This document shows positions 20,830 to 31,206 of a DNA stretch of 64,000 bases, one piece after another. The stretch lies in contig CAJNDS010000009.1 of NCBI GenBank assembly GCA_905221605.1, forward strand, positions 121,001 through 185,000. The letters run 5' to 3'. Within the stretch, counting starts at the first letter, position 1, and the number at the start of each line of letters is the position of its first letter. Both the position numbers and the translations under genes were made by a program. The notes under the pieces are model-generated. The model worked only from the letters and a program-made list of their open reading frames with translations. It ran no database searches and was not told where the DNA came from. The stretch comes from Symbiodinium natans (Eukaryota > Sar > Dinophyceae > Suessiales > Symbiodiniaceae).

Positions 20830-21650
20830 TTTAGGGTTTAGGGCTTTAGGGTTTCGGGTTTAGGGTTTAGGGTTGACGGCTTAGGCTTTAGGGCAGTGCC
20901 AGCAAGTTTTTTGTAACGTCAAAAGATCCAGGTTCACTATTCTCCATGTTTAAGATTGTTCAAACCCTAAAACCTAAACCCTAAACATCCCTAAACCCGA
21001 AAACCTACACCCTGAACCCCAAAACATCACTCCTCCAAGCAGGGCAGCCTGACGCCCTGCATCATTGCCGCTGTTGTTGGTGATGATGGGTTCGGGGTTT
21101 AGGGTTTAGGGTTTAGGGTTCAGGGTTCAGGGGTTAGGGGGAGACCCCAGGAGCCCTGAAGCAAAACGGGTTTAGGGTTCAGGCACGGTTTAGGGTTTAG
21201 GGTTCAGTGTGCAGGGTTTAGGGTCTAGGGTTTAGGGTTCAGGGTTCAGGGTTTCGTGTTCAGTGGGGTGGGGGGTTGGCCCAGCAGGCCAGGTGCAAAA
21301 AAGGGGATGGCCTTGTTGCTGTTGCAGATGTTGCTGCTGCTGCTGCATGCTGCTTGCCCCTAAACCCTAAACCCTAAACCCTAAACCCTAAACCCTAAAC
21401 CCTAAATCCTACACCCCTTTTGCTTTTCGATGCTTCAGGCGTTGCTTCTCGTGACCGGCACAGACTGTCTCTATTTCGATGCTCCGTCGAACACGCCCTC
21501 CAAAAGTATGGACTATGAGTCGATTTCCTAGGCCCCGTACAGCTGGGTTTAGGGTTTTGGGTTTAGGGTCTAGGGTTTTGGGGTTTAGGGTTTAGGGTTT
21601 GGGGTTTTGGGGTTTTGGGGTTTAGGGTTTTGGGCTGCTTTCCATATCTC
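20830..21650. repeat. Telomere-type mosaic upstream of the PPR gene
   Basis: G tracts 20831-20895, 21090-21140, 21170-21255 and 21545-21635 (TTTGGGG variants); C tracts 20965-21030 and 21359-21415. Small GCTGCTGTTGC repeat at 21314-21345. Confidence 0.5.
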
Positions 21651-21866
21651 GGATTTGTAGCCGCGTTACATCCTGTGCCAATTGCCTATCTGATGTCACG
21701 CTTGGTTAGCGAACTTAGTTCCCACTGCTTCTAGACCTGGATGATTGCATGAAGGCCCCGTAGATCCTTGTGTTTGTGGGGTGCGGAAGAGGGAATTAGT
21801 GCGTCTTTTTGCAGCCATTCGTGAACTAGCTTTCCACGGAACCGGTCGTGTCTGTTTTTTTGGTGC

Positions 21867-22913
21867 GTGCTCATGTCTCCAGCAAAACCTCACGCCCTCG
21901 GGCTGCTATGTGCTATTTGCTTCTTCAAGGCACTGGTTGGCCTCTTTGGTACGGCGTGCTTGAGTTTTGCCACTATTAAGGGACAGGCTCCTTTGAGCAA
22001 GCTTCGCGAGAAGACTGGGTTGGCGTTACATATGCGAGCAAGAGATAACCCAGCCAACGCGCGACCCATCAGCGAAGAGGGCAAAATGAGTCTTAGGGAT
22101 ATCACAACAGCAGGTGCCAGAGGTGACTGGACGCGGATTTCAGCTATCCTGTCCAAATACCAAGGCCACGATATACAAGTCTTCACAGCCGCGATGCACT
22201 TCGCTTTGCAGTGTGGCCAGCTTCAAGCCGGTGCATGCCTCTACAACAGACTCGAGAACCTGCAAGTCTCAAAGACCGGACCAACCTTCACCGCTGCGTT
22301 GAAGATTTTTTCCCGGCTTGGCGAACACGACACTGCTCGAGAGATATGGGCTGAAGCAAACAGCACGGTGCAAATCGATGCGCCCTTGGCAGGCGCGCGC
22401 ATTGATGCTGCTGCTGCAGCAGGTGATGTCGCAGCTGCAGCTGAGGTCTTGGACCAGATGAACCGAACTGGGCCTGAGATCGAGGTGCAGCACGTCACAT
22501 CCGCCATTCACGCATGTTGGCAGGCAAAAGGAAACGGCCACCACGCAGCAAAGTTCTTGTTCCAAATGATGCTGGACCTGGGTCTCTCCCCCAACATTGC
22601 TACGATGACCTGCTTGGTCGGTGCATACAAGTCGGCCCCCTTGTCAGATCTCCTTGCCGCAAAAGCAGAACTCCAACAGCGCAGAATCGCACCCAACAGG
22701 GCCTTCGTGGAAGTCTTCCTCAACAGCATCTTGCAGAAGCCTCGCGAGGCCGAGTGGTCACTCCAAGAGATGCTTTCCGAAGCTTTGCCGCAGCGTTCCC
22801 CGGACCGTCTGGCAGCAGCCACAGCTGCAATCAATGAGTTCAAAGCCGCTGGGGTTACCATGAGCACCCTCACCGAAAGGATGGGCCTTGCGTTGGGCAA
22901 GCTCCACTACTGA
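21867..22913 (+). CDS. Pentatricopeptide-repeat-like (PPR) protein, uninterrupted
   Basis: This 348-residue open frame has strong codon structure and no introns. Residues about 108-282 form roughly five helical repeats of 33-37 residues of PPR type (for example FTAALKIFSRLGEHDTAREI, then VLDQMNRTGPEIE, then FLFQMMLDLGLSPN, then AELQQRRIAPN). PPR proteins bind organellar RNA and act in its processing or editing. The first 35 residues are hydrophobic (LGLLCAICFF, VGLFGTACLSF) and could be an organelle presequence. If that is not translated, Met74 (22086) is a plausible start. A pyrimidine run ending in AG (TCTTTTTGCAG, to 21814) lies 52 bases upstream and could be a trans-splice acceptor. Lack of introns beside intron-rich neighbours would fit a retrogene. 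Target and compartment are inferences. Confidence 0.5.
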   Translation: MLMSPAKPHALGLLCAICFFKALVGLFGTACLSFATIKGQAPLSKLREKTGLALHMRARDNPANARPISEEGKMSLRDITTAGARGDWTRISAILSKYQGHDIQVFTAAMHFALQCGQLQAGACLYNRLENLQVSKTGPTFTAALKIFSRLGEHDTAREIWAEANSTVQIDAPLAGARIDAAAAAGDVAAAAEVLDQMNRTGPEIEVQHVTSAIHACWQAKGNGHHAAKFLFQMMLDLGLSPNIATMTCLVGAYKSAPLSDLLAAKAELQQRRIAPNRAFVEVFLNSILQKPREAEWSLQEMLSEALPQRSPDRLAAATAAINEFKAAGVTMSTLTERMGLALGKLHY

Positions 22914-23963
22914 GCTGGCTGCTCTCAGGTGCGGGGCGCGCTCCTATTTCCACTTTGAATAAGTGTTGTCCATAGCTCATGGGCCACATGAGCTAAATCA
23001 TGAGATGGTGAACACGGAGCCGATACGCTCTGAGCCAAAATCGGACCGGGTGCGATTTGGGGAGGGGAGGGGGGACGGGGAAGGGGGTTCTGCGCAATCT
23101 CTTGTTTGCATGATGGCGTGCTGGGGCGGCGAACTGATGCCATCGCGCCAATGTCCACGCCCATATTCAGGGTTTAGGGTTTTTCAGAGTTTAGGGTTTA
23201 CAGGTTTAGGGTTTGGGGGACATAGCCAGAACGCAGGCAAAAGCGTCCAGGGGATGCTGCAGCACCATCCTGCACCCCAATAGAATACGGCACCGAATAT
23301 TTAGGGTGTCCCACAAAGGGACCTTGAATGTTGACAACTACCCATGGAGGGTATGGGTAGTTTCAAGTATGTCTAGACGTACCCTGAATAGGGTTGATAA
23401 CTATAGTTACCATACTTCTAACCCCTACATGCAATTACGGATGAACCTCCAAGTAATCCCTCTTCCTCGAAGATGTAGCCCTTGCCATGCTTGTGGACAT
23501 CGCCTAGCTTTAGGAAAGAAGGTACGACCAAGTCCTTTTCGAGGTACCTGTTTAGCAGGGACTCTGAAGGTGCCCCAAAAATCCTACGTACCCTAAACCC
23601 TAAACCCTAAACCCTAAACCCTAAACCCTAAACCCTAAACCCTAAACCCTAAACCCTAAACCCTAAACCCTAAACCCTAAACCCAAATGAATCCTGTGGC
23701 GAATAAGGCATGTCGCGACAGCGACAACACTCGCCAATTTGGGTACGGTCTTCGCTCAGCCTGGCCCCTACGCATCCCAGTTGTAAGCAAGACCGGGCAC
23801 AGGACTTATGGGGTTTAGGGTTTAGGGTTTAGGGTTTCGGGTTTCGGGTTTCGGGTTTAGGGTTTAGGGTTTAGGGATGGGGTAACCTGGCGTAGATAGG
23901 CCCTCCTGGGTCTTCATTCCAAGACTTATGGGTTCAGGGTTTGTCACATAATGCTTTGGCTCA
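22914..23963. repeat. Downstream of the PPR gene: unique sequence, TIR remnant, telomeric tracts
   Basis: 22914-23165 is unique. A degenerate element with TAGAATACGGCACC (23282) ends near 23450, related to 56588. Clean C tract of 14 units at 23588-23685; G tract 23813-23875. Confidence 0.5.
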
Positions 23964-24085
23964 AGCCAATAATCTTACTTCGCCTTTAGCTGAACTTTAA
24001 ACTTTTTGGGTTTCCTTGTTTAGTAGGAATGTTAAAGTTTAACCTTTTTTCCCCTTGGTTATTGCAGAAGTAAGTAATTATTGCT
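23964..24085. mobile_element. TIR element M9
   Basis: AGCCAATAATCTTACTTC / GAAGTAAGTAATTATTGCT inverted ends with an inner AACTTTAAAC / GTTAAAGTTTAA pair. A relative lacking clear ends is at 59898-59990. TTTGGCTCAAG overlaps its left border. Confidence 0.5.
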
Positions 24086-25026
24086 ACCAGGCCAGCGCCA
24101 TGCGGGACGTGTGTTGTGGTGTGCGCCTAGCTTCACCTGACATCCCCTTTCACCACATCTCAACCTTGGCAGGTTGTGGAGTTTTTTCTAATTGCCATAA
24201 CCCTAAACCCTAAACCCTAAACCCTACACCCTACACCCTAAACCCTAAACCCTAAACCCTAAACCCTAAACCCTAAACAAGTGTGGCCCTGGAAATCCCT
24301 GGAACCCACGTGGTTTCGACCTTTCCGCGCATGGGCCGCACTCGGCGCGCCGGTTCCATACACCTGATCGCGACAGCTCACCGGAGCCAGCCCTGCTGTC
24401 GCCTCGGAACCCTGAACCGTAAACCCTATAGGGTTTGGGGTTTAGGGTTTAGGGTTTAGGGTTTAGGGTGAATATGGTCACTTGTCTAACTTACGGTCCC
24501 TGTCGGGGATACTACAAGGTGGCCCCTGGAATTTGCCCCATAATATTTAGGGTACAAAAAAGAGATCATCATTTTGAGAACTGACCACATGCCGCATGGG
24601 CTGTAGCATTCGCGTGGCTACGCCCCATGAATTGCCCAAACCCTGCAATTGTAAACCTTCAAGTGCAGGCCCTAACTGTAACCTGGAAACCCGAACTCCT
24701 AAGACCCCAGCTCTAAAAGGATGGACCAGAAACACGATCTGGAGAGCCCGAATGAAAACCCCTGAGCCCTAAGCCCTAAACCCCAATGAAAACTCCCCTG
24801 AGCCCTGACAACCGCCTCGAGGTTAAGCGAGCACGGCGAAGCCGTGACGTGCTTGAGCCAAGCCTACGAGGTGGGAGTGTGGATCTCCTAGGGTTTAGGG
24901 TTTAGGGTTTAGGGTTTAGGGTTTAGGGTTTAGGAATTGTTGGGGTCTACGGTTTTGAAACCCTAGACCCTAACCCTTGAGGAGCTTGGCCAACGTGGAT
25001 GTTGTGTACCTAGATTTGCTCTCAGG
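24086..25026. other. Intergenic with short telomeric tracts
   Basis: C tract 24201-24278, G tracts 24425-24470 and 24892-24935; the rest is unique apart from the TPR-like island at 24820. Confidence 0.5.
24820..24885 (+). CDS. TPR-like exon fragment (candidate)
   Basis: RLSEHGEAVTCLSQAYEVGV resembles a TPR helix A/B (G.A..c...A...g). A telomeric tract follows. Confidence 0.5.
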
Positions 25027-25187
25027 TGGTGGTTTAGGGTTTAGGGTTTAGGGTTTAGGGTTTAGGGTTTAGGGTTTAGGCTTTAGGCTTTAGGCTTTAG
25101 GCTTTAGGGTTTAGGGTTTAGGGTTTAGGGTTTAGGGTTTAGGGTTTAGGGTTTAGGGTTTAGGGTTTAGGGTTTAGGGTTTAGGGT
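25027..25187. repeat. Long G-strand telomeric tract
   Basis: About 22 TTTAGGG units, including four successive TTTAGGC variants (25074-25104), which suggests local unit duplication. Confidence 0.5.
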
Positions 25188-25628
25188 TGGGCTGTTGCAG
25201 GACTGCCTCCTCGATACACAGAGATGGCCTGCGCTTGCTGCTATCACGAGAATGGAAAGAAACGACGTGCGTGCTGCAGGGCAGACCATGCTTAACTCAC
25301 TGATGCTTCTTGGATGAGGGGCCAGTCCTATAGGCATTGTGCTGGCGTTCTAGCGGCACACGCCGCAAGCTGCAATAGGTGGTGGAGGAGCCAATTCCCC
25401 AGCCATGTTCATCGGAGCAGATTACGCGCCCGCGGACATGCATGTCCCTAAACCCTAAACCCTATAAACCCTAAACCCTATAAACCCTAAATCGTGAACC
25501 CACCTTAACCCGTGAAATTATAAACTTTCAACCGGAGTTCCCTGCATACTTCGGGCCGGGAGCCGCTTTGATGGGCACCCTAAACCCTAAACCCTAAACC
25601 CTAAACCCTAAACCCTAAACCCTAAACT
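25188..25628. other. Intergenic
   Basis: Unique GC-rich sequence to 25440, then C tracts 25446-25490 (with TATAAACCC variants) and 25579-25628. Confidence 0.5.
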
Positions 25629-26276
25629 GCCGAGAGCACCGCTGTCCATTTACATGGGCGCTCGAGGCTTCGACCGAGGTCCCCGACCGAGCGTCTCCAC
25701 AGAACGGTGGGGGAGGGTAAAGCCTCCCAGTGACTGGCTACGCCCCCAAACCCAACGCGTCTTTTTGGTGTTTTTGGGGGGGGTCTGGGGGATCCCCCCG
25801 TCGGGGCCCCGCCTGGAAACCCCTTCCTGCCCAGCCTCAACCTTTTCTGGCACCGCCTAGGACCTGTTTGGGAAATCTCTGGAGCCCGGATTCTGACATG
25901 ACTCCGCCTGAGACCTGGGACCCGACCCCCCCTGCTGTTCAAAAAAAAGAAGCCCCTGCCGCCTGGCACACCTTGAGGACATCTAAACTGCCTTTCCTGG
26001 AACCCTTCTCTGGGACCTTGCCTGTTTTCGTGGTTGAAAGCAGGGGCCGGCCCTGCTTCCCCGTACCGCTTTGCTGCCGCCCCGCGATCCAGGATTTGCC
26101 CAGACCGTAGTGAAAATGTTGAGTTTTTTGTATTGCAATCGACGGTTTTTGGGCCCCTCCATTTTAATTCGTGAAAGCTCCAAGAAGCCTACGAGCCACT
26201 GACAGGCTCCACAAAGCCACCCTGCTCTTTTTGTATAAAGCAAGAAAGCCCCCCTTGAGGGGGGTTTGGGGGGTGA
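25629..26276. other. Unique 650-bp block, open on both strands
   Basis: Frames of 126 codons (+, 25730-26110) and 115 codons (-, 25622-25969) overlap. The + frame is Pro-rich with no family match, so neither is called as a gene. GGTCTGGGGGATCCCCCC near 25785 is a GC-rich palindrome. Confidence 0.5.
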
Positions 26277-26374
26277 ACCCTAAACCCTAAATGAGGGTGG
26301 TTGGGGTGGGACTACATGCTAACGCAAGCGAGCGGCCCGGGTGCTTTTAGCACCAGCGAGCTTCCCTTCTATAC

Positions 26375-26615
26375 ACCCTAAACCCTAAACCCCAAACCCC
26401 AAACCCTAAACCCTAAACCCTAAACCCTAAACCCTAAACCCTAAACCCCTAAACCCCTAAACTCCTGAACCCTGAACCCTGAACCCTGAACCCTGAACCC
26501 TTAACCCTGAACCCTTAACCCTAAACCCTAAACCCTAAACCCTAAACCCTAAACCCTAAACCCTAAACCCTAAACCCTAAACCCTAAACCCTAAACCCTA
26601 ACCCTAAACCCTAAG
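26375..26615. repeat. Long C-strand telomeric array
   Basis: Over 30 units, with an inner block of CCCTGAA variants (26463-26510) between clean CCCTAAA blocks. Confidence 0.5.
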
Positions 26616-26893
26616 CCCACGGCTTGGTCTACGTGATCCAAGCCTCGCACCGCCTGTACGGACCGAACCCCAAAATTAGGTCATGTTACCTGTGCTACTT
26701 TTTCCCTTTCAGGTCTATGAACCGTACATCCTTTTAGCTTTAGATGGTTATGCCCCGAAATCCCGACATGATTCCCTCAACATTCTCCGAACATATAGTC
26801 CCAACATACCAAGTAACCCCTACAGAAGCCCTGTAAGGGTCCCTCCAATGGCCCCTTGAACCCCTACATCCCAAACCCTAATCCCTAAACACC

Positions 26894-26952
26894 CAGATAC
26901 AGCGTGCCGAGCTCGGGGAGAACCACCCCACCTTGGCCACAACTTTGTCACC
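26894..26952 (+). CDS. TPR exon fragment, kinesin-light-chain type (candidate)
   Basis: IQRAELGENHPTLATTL closely follows the LG.eHP.tA..L linker between consecutive kinesin-light-chain TPRs. Confidence 0.5.
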
Positions 26953-27004
26953 ACGGCAGCAGGAAGATATGTTGGGCTGAGCGGGCTGTATAAGATGCAT
27001 TATA

Positions 27005-27142
27005 GGGTTTGTTTAGAAGGGACCTTAGGGGTTCTTCAACGGTTATTTAGGGGCCACTTAGGTATGTCGGGACTATATAACGGTAGTTAAAAAGGGAAAA
27101 AATAAGGGTCCCTTCTAGGGGTCCCTCCTTATACCCCTTAAT
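27005..27142. mobile_element. TIR-like element M4, copy 3
   Basis: AGAAGGGACCTTAGGGGTTC ... AAGGGTCCCTTCTAGGGGTC, then CCTCCTTATACCCC; no telomeric insert, so a useful uninterrupted comparison. Confidence 0.5.
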
Positions 27143-27312
27143 GAGTTTAGGAAGCATTCGAGGTTTAGGTTTAGTTGTTGCTTAGCGTTCAGTGGCCACA
27201 CTGTACGAATTGTTGTATTTGAAAAGGTTTATGACTGTTTTTTTTGGTTGGGTAGGGGCTTTGGGGACCTTGCAGGGTCTTACAGTTTCTCTTCTGTGCT
27301 TCCGTTCCAATC

Positions 27313-27395
27313 GATGCAAGCTCCTTGAGAACTTGCTTCTATCGTGGTGACAATGCCAAGGCCAAAACGCTGCGCCACACGTCTCTGTGGAGCTC
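27313..27395 (+). CDS. TPR-like exon fragment (weak candidate)
   Basis: YRGDNAKAKTLRHTSL is compatible with the second half of a TPR; it lies 75 bases before the stronger fragment at 27470. Confidence 0.5.
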
Positions 27396-27469
27396 AGCCG
27401 CTAAACCCTAAATCCTAAACCCTGAACCCTAAACCCTAAAACCGTCTTCCCAACTCCTGCACTCCGAGG

Positions 27470-27530
27470 CATAACTTGGGGAACGCCCTGGCCTCATGCA
27501 GCTATGGCGACAAGGCCCTGCGCTTTTTCG
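27470..27530 (+). CDS. TPR exon fragment (candidate)
   Basis: HNLGNALASCSYGDKALRFF matches the .nLGnal...gdy.kAlrfy TPR motif well. Confidence 0.5.
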
Positions 27531-28591
27531 TTTTCGCATGCCCGTTACATTGTTGCATGATTTTATTATGATTTCACTACGTTATGATAGATATATCATA
27601 CCATTCTTATTTGATTACAGTAAAAATGTGTAAATACATATGGGCGGACGTCAAAATACCATGTATGTAAAATATGATGGAAGTGCGATATGAAGCTCCG
27701 CTCTTGCTGCTTTATATGTTCGCCACAAGGCGGCACCATGCGTATATGCAGGTTTCCGGCTCTCCCCCAAGTAGGTGCTAGGATAGCGCTAGCGTGGCGC
27801 TAGGTGTTCCTTTCCAAAAGCTAACATTTTAGGGTTTAGGGTTTAGGGTTTAGGGTTTAGGGTTTAGGATTCAGGATTTAGGGTTTAGGGATGTGAGAGG
27901 CTTTGGGGTTTCATGCTTGGGGTTTAGGGTCTAGGGTTCGGGACTTTCTGGATTTAGGGAAAAGGCGGGGACCCTAGACCCTAACCCTCAATTCTACTAC
28001 ACGCTTCAGGATTAAGTGGGAGGTAAATCGCTGCAGTGTTTGCTCCTGATGCATACTGCCGGCGTGCCAAAACTCTAAAGTGATGAGGCGAAATATGCGC
28101 TAGGTCGGCGCTAGGATCGCGCTAGCAAATATCAAGGGAAACTGCCTGCGGCGACCACTCGCCCATCCAAGACATAAGGCAGTACTAAGACAGCTGATTT
28201 GAAGCATGGCCAACCGGGAAGAGCTGGCAGGGGATATCCTGAGCAAGGAGGCCGAAGAAAAAAGCTACGCACTTGTGCTACATCGCTAAGCGATAGCTCT
28301 AACACTACTAGCTCGAGTTCAAGTAGCTCCAGTAGTTCCGAAGACGATGCTTGAGTCTTGAAATGAAGGCGCTAGTATGTTTTGCGAGGCCTTTGCATAG
28401 GATACAAGAATTAGTACTAGACTTCTGTGCTTGTCAAAGCCATCGTTCCAGACCTTCGTTTTCCTTCTCGGCATCAGGCGGCACCATGAATTTTTCAGCA
28501 TCCGCCATTCCTGGAAGAAGGAATATTGACAGCCACCCATATATATATATATAGATGCACATGATGATATTATTATATACGTAATTGTATT

Positions 28592-28719
28592 CTTGGTAGC
28601 CCGGGTGGTACCTTTTGCCCCCCCCCCCCCCCCCCCTTTTTGTGTCCAGGTTCCCTTATGAAGTAACCAAGCCCCAAAAGGGGTACCCTGATCATGCATA
28701 TGGTTGCTCGGCTACCAAG
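28592..28719. mobile_element. Introner-family IE-A copy with poly-C centre
   Basis: CTTGGTAGCCCGGGTGG ... GCTCGGCTACCAAG; the core AAGTAACCAAGCCCCAAAAG matches RCC1 introns 1 and 2. No 4-bp duplication at these borders. A run of about 19 C lies inside. Confidence 0.5.
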
Positions 28720-28952
28720 GAACTATTGTTGCATGACTATATTATCATCATCTTAAACCCTAAATCCTAAACATGATTATCATGGCCTCGCTGTGGCGAT
28801 TCTAGACATGTGCGGTGAATGCGGGCATGCCATCGAAGCAGACCATCCCGCCCCGAACCCTATAAGCCCCAAATCCGAAACTCCAGTGGGGCGGAACGTA
28901 GTAGTACATACTTCTAAACCCTCAACCCTAAACCCCCAACCATAAACCCTAA

Positions 28953-29252
28953 TGTTGGACCCTGTTAAGCAGGGGCCTCCTCTATAAAGTCAATTTGGGT
29001 GTTGTTCAGACATCCTGACTGTTGGGAGTCCCTGTTTAAGCAAATCGTCCGGGGGCCGTAAAAAATTCCACGGCGCGCGCCTTAAAAAAAGATTGCCGGG
29101 CATCGCTGCCCTTTTTTAAACTTATCTAAACTCTTCCCTATTTAAATCATACAAACCCCCGGGGCCGTCTAAACAGAGCAAAATCCAGCCTGGACTGTTC
29201 AGGGGGGCGGGGGGGGGGGGGGGGTGCCCCCTACACTAAACAGGGTTCAACA
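28953..29252. mobile_element. 300-bp TIR element M11
   Basis: TGTTGGACCCTGTT / AACAGGGTTCAACA (13 of 14 inverted) with GGGGCCTCC / GGGGTGCCCCC next to them. A TA may be duplicated at the edges if the outermost A/T is included. No coding capacity. Confidence 0.5.
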
Positions 29253-29600
29253 TTAAACCCTATACCGTAGGGCCTCGGCTTCAGGGTTGCAAGAGGGCGT
29301 CGAACTTGGACCCCCTAAGGATGTGCTTTTAAGAGGTTCAGGGTTTAGGGCTTAGGGTACATCCTCCACCTATTATGGCCCTTTTTTCTCCCTTAGAGGA
29401 TCGCTTAAAGGGGTCCCAAGCCTCAGGGGAACCCAAACCCCAGTGGACAACCTAGGGGGCCCAAGGTAGAGTTCCACGAGGCCTTGAAAATTCCTAAACC
29501 CTAAGCCCTAAACCCTGAACCCTAAGCCCCAAACCCTAAACCCTTAGGGCAAGCACACAGAGTTGGAGGTCAAAGGCCTCCATCCTCAAAATCACAGCCT
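29253..29600. other. Intergenic
   Basis: Unique sequence plus C tract 29494-29545; no gene recognised. Confidence 0.5.
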
Positions 29601-30007
29601 AAACCCTAAGCCCTATGCCCGAAGCCCCAAGCCCCAAGCCCTAGGCCCTAAGCCCTTACCTAAGCCCTTAACCTAAGCCCGAAGCCCGAAGCCCGAAGCC
29701 CGAAGCCCGAAGCCCGAAGCCCGAAGCCCGAAGCCCGAAGCCCGAAGCCCGAAGCCCGAAGCCCGAAGCCCGAAGCCCGAAGCCCGAAGCCCGAAGCCCT
29801 AGCCGAAAACACACGCAAACCCCTAGGCCCTAGGCCCTAGGCCCGAGGCCCTAGGCCCTAGGCCCTAGGCCCTAGGCCCTAGGCCCTAAGCCCTAAGCCC
29901 TAGCCTAAAATAAACGCAAACCCTAAACCCTAAACCCGAAACCCGAAACCCTAAACCCTAAACCCTAAACCCTAAACCCTAAGCCCTAAACCCGAAACCC
30001 TAAACCC
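29600..30007. repeat. Blocks of variant telomeric repeats
   Basis: Successive homogeneous blocks: about 17 CCCGAAG units (29677-29797), about 10 CCCTAGG units (29821-29892), then mixed CCCTAAA / CCCGAAA (29917-30007). Each block differs from the canonical unit by one or two bases. Confidence 0.5.
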
Positions 30008-30893
30008 GCTCGCTGCAAGCCCGGGCTCACGAAGCAGCCCCGCCCCCCCCCCCATCCACTTCTCTGGGCCGCATTCGGGGGCTTTGCAAAGCTGCGCCCA
30101 TGTTTTGCGACAACTGCTGCTGGGGCTGTTTAGGGTTTAGGGTTTAGGGTTTAGGGTTTAGGGCGTATTGTTTAGGGTTTAGGGTTTAGGGTTTAGGGTT
30201 TAGGGCGTATTGTTTAGGGTTTAGGGTTTAGGGTTTAGGGTTTAGGGTTTGGGGTTTAGGGTTTAGGGTTTAGGGTTTAGTATTTCCCAAGAGCCCAAGC
30301 CCCCCCCCCCCCCCTGCCGGCAAAGAACTGACCTTAAGTAACCAAATTTTGCGCTTTGTACTGTGGAAATACTACTCTATCGTCATCGGTCTATGGTATT
30401 TTTTTTATTCTGGTATTCTCATCTCACATTCTTTTCTTCCTTATGCGACTTAAGGTACAGTCCTTTAATCCAGGGAATCTTGAGCTCTCTTGGTATCTGC
30501 TTGTCACTATAGGACGCCCAGGAGTACCTCTTTCGTTTTTGACTTAGGGGTGTTTTTTGGATGCTTCTCATGACGAAAGTCTTAGGATCATTTAGATGTC
30601 AGCTGGGTCTTTCGAAGGGCTTTCAGAGTTTGCAGTTTGCAGCTCTTTTTGTCGGGTTTTTGTGGCTGGTTCGGGCGCAGACCCCAGCCCCATCTAAGCA
30701 CCTGAGAAACCCCGAACCCCTCAAGCCTGAACCCGGAACCCTGAACCCGAAATGATACCCTGTCGCACACCCTAAACCCGAAACTTTACCCGAAACCCTA
30801 GACCTTGAAGCCCGAATCCCCAAAATCCGCAGAGCCGAGGTTGCGCAGAAACCGATGGGGCGCTTGAGATGGGTATAGAGGAGAAGAGGGTAT
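30008..30893. repeat. G-strand tract and unique flank
   Basis: G tracts 30130-30290 contain GGGCGTATTGTTTAGGG twice (30160 and 30203), a higher-order duplication. Poly-C 30301-30314. 30320-30890 is unique, with frames that end in telomeric sequence; no gene called. Confidence 0.5.
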
Positions 30894-30904
30894 CGAGCCT
30901 CAAG

Positions 30905-31022
30905 AGGGTTGAGGGTTTAGGGTTTAGGGTTAGGGTTTAGGGTTTAGGGTTTAGGGTTTAGGGTTTAGGGTTTAGGGGTTAGGGTTGAGGGTTTAGGGTT
31001 TAGGGTTTAGGGTTTAGGGTAA
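30905..31022. repeat. G-strand telomeric tract flanked by an 11-bp duplication
   Basis: About 15 units between CGAGCCTCAAG at 30894-30904 and the same at 31023-31033; the bases before each copy (GGGTATC / GGGTAAC) also nearly match. Confidence 0.5.
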
Positions 31023-31107
31023 CGAGCCTCAAGGGGTCGGAGGGACTGCTGGTCCAATTTGCGGCGGAATACTACTAGCATACGATGATCAATTATAATG
31101 GTATAGC

Positions 31108-31206
31108 CTGGGTTGGTTTTTGGGACATTTTATGTATTTTCCTTATTTGGGTTTAGAAGGGACCCTATATGTAAATATTTTTCAGAGGGTTTAAAGGCCG
31201 ACCCAG
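31108..31206. mobile_element. TIR element IE-C, clearest copy
   Basis: CTGGGTTGGTTTTTGGGACA ... AAAGGCCGACCCAG. The core GTATTTTCCTTATTTGGG is shared with 6391, 36265, 61249 and the left part of RCC1 intron 3. Confidence 0.5.

Larger units (their letters stand above)
27143..28591. other. Intergenic, AT-rich section and short tracts
   Basis: 27540-27700 is AT-rich for this window. G tracts 27828-27890 and 27905-27945. GCTAGGATAGCGCTAGC (27777) and GCTAGGATCGCGCTAGC (28109) are near-identical palindromic motifs. A Ser-rich tail ending SSSSSEDDA-stop is readable at 28280-28353. Confidence 0.5.

Noticed and set aside
25622-26110. Overlapping + and - ORFs as genes
   Set aside because: GC-rich sequence leaves both strands open; no domain on either.
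28588-28724. 4-bp duplication TATT around the IE-A copy at 28592
   Set aside because: Requires assuming five extra bases at the right end; not consistent with other copies.
29677-29797. CRISPR-like array
   Set aside because: Seven-base units are tandem without spacers.
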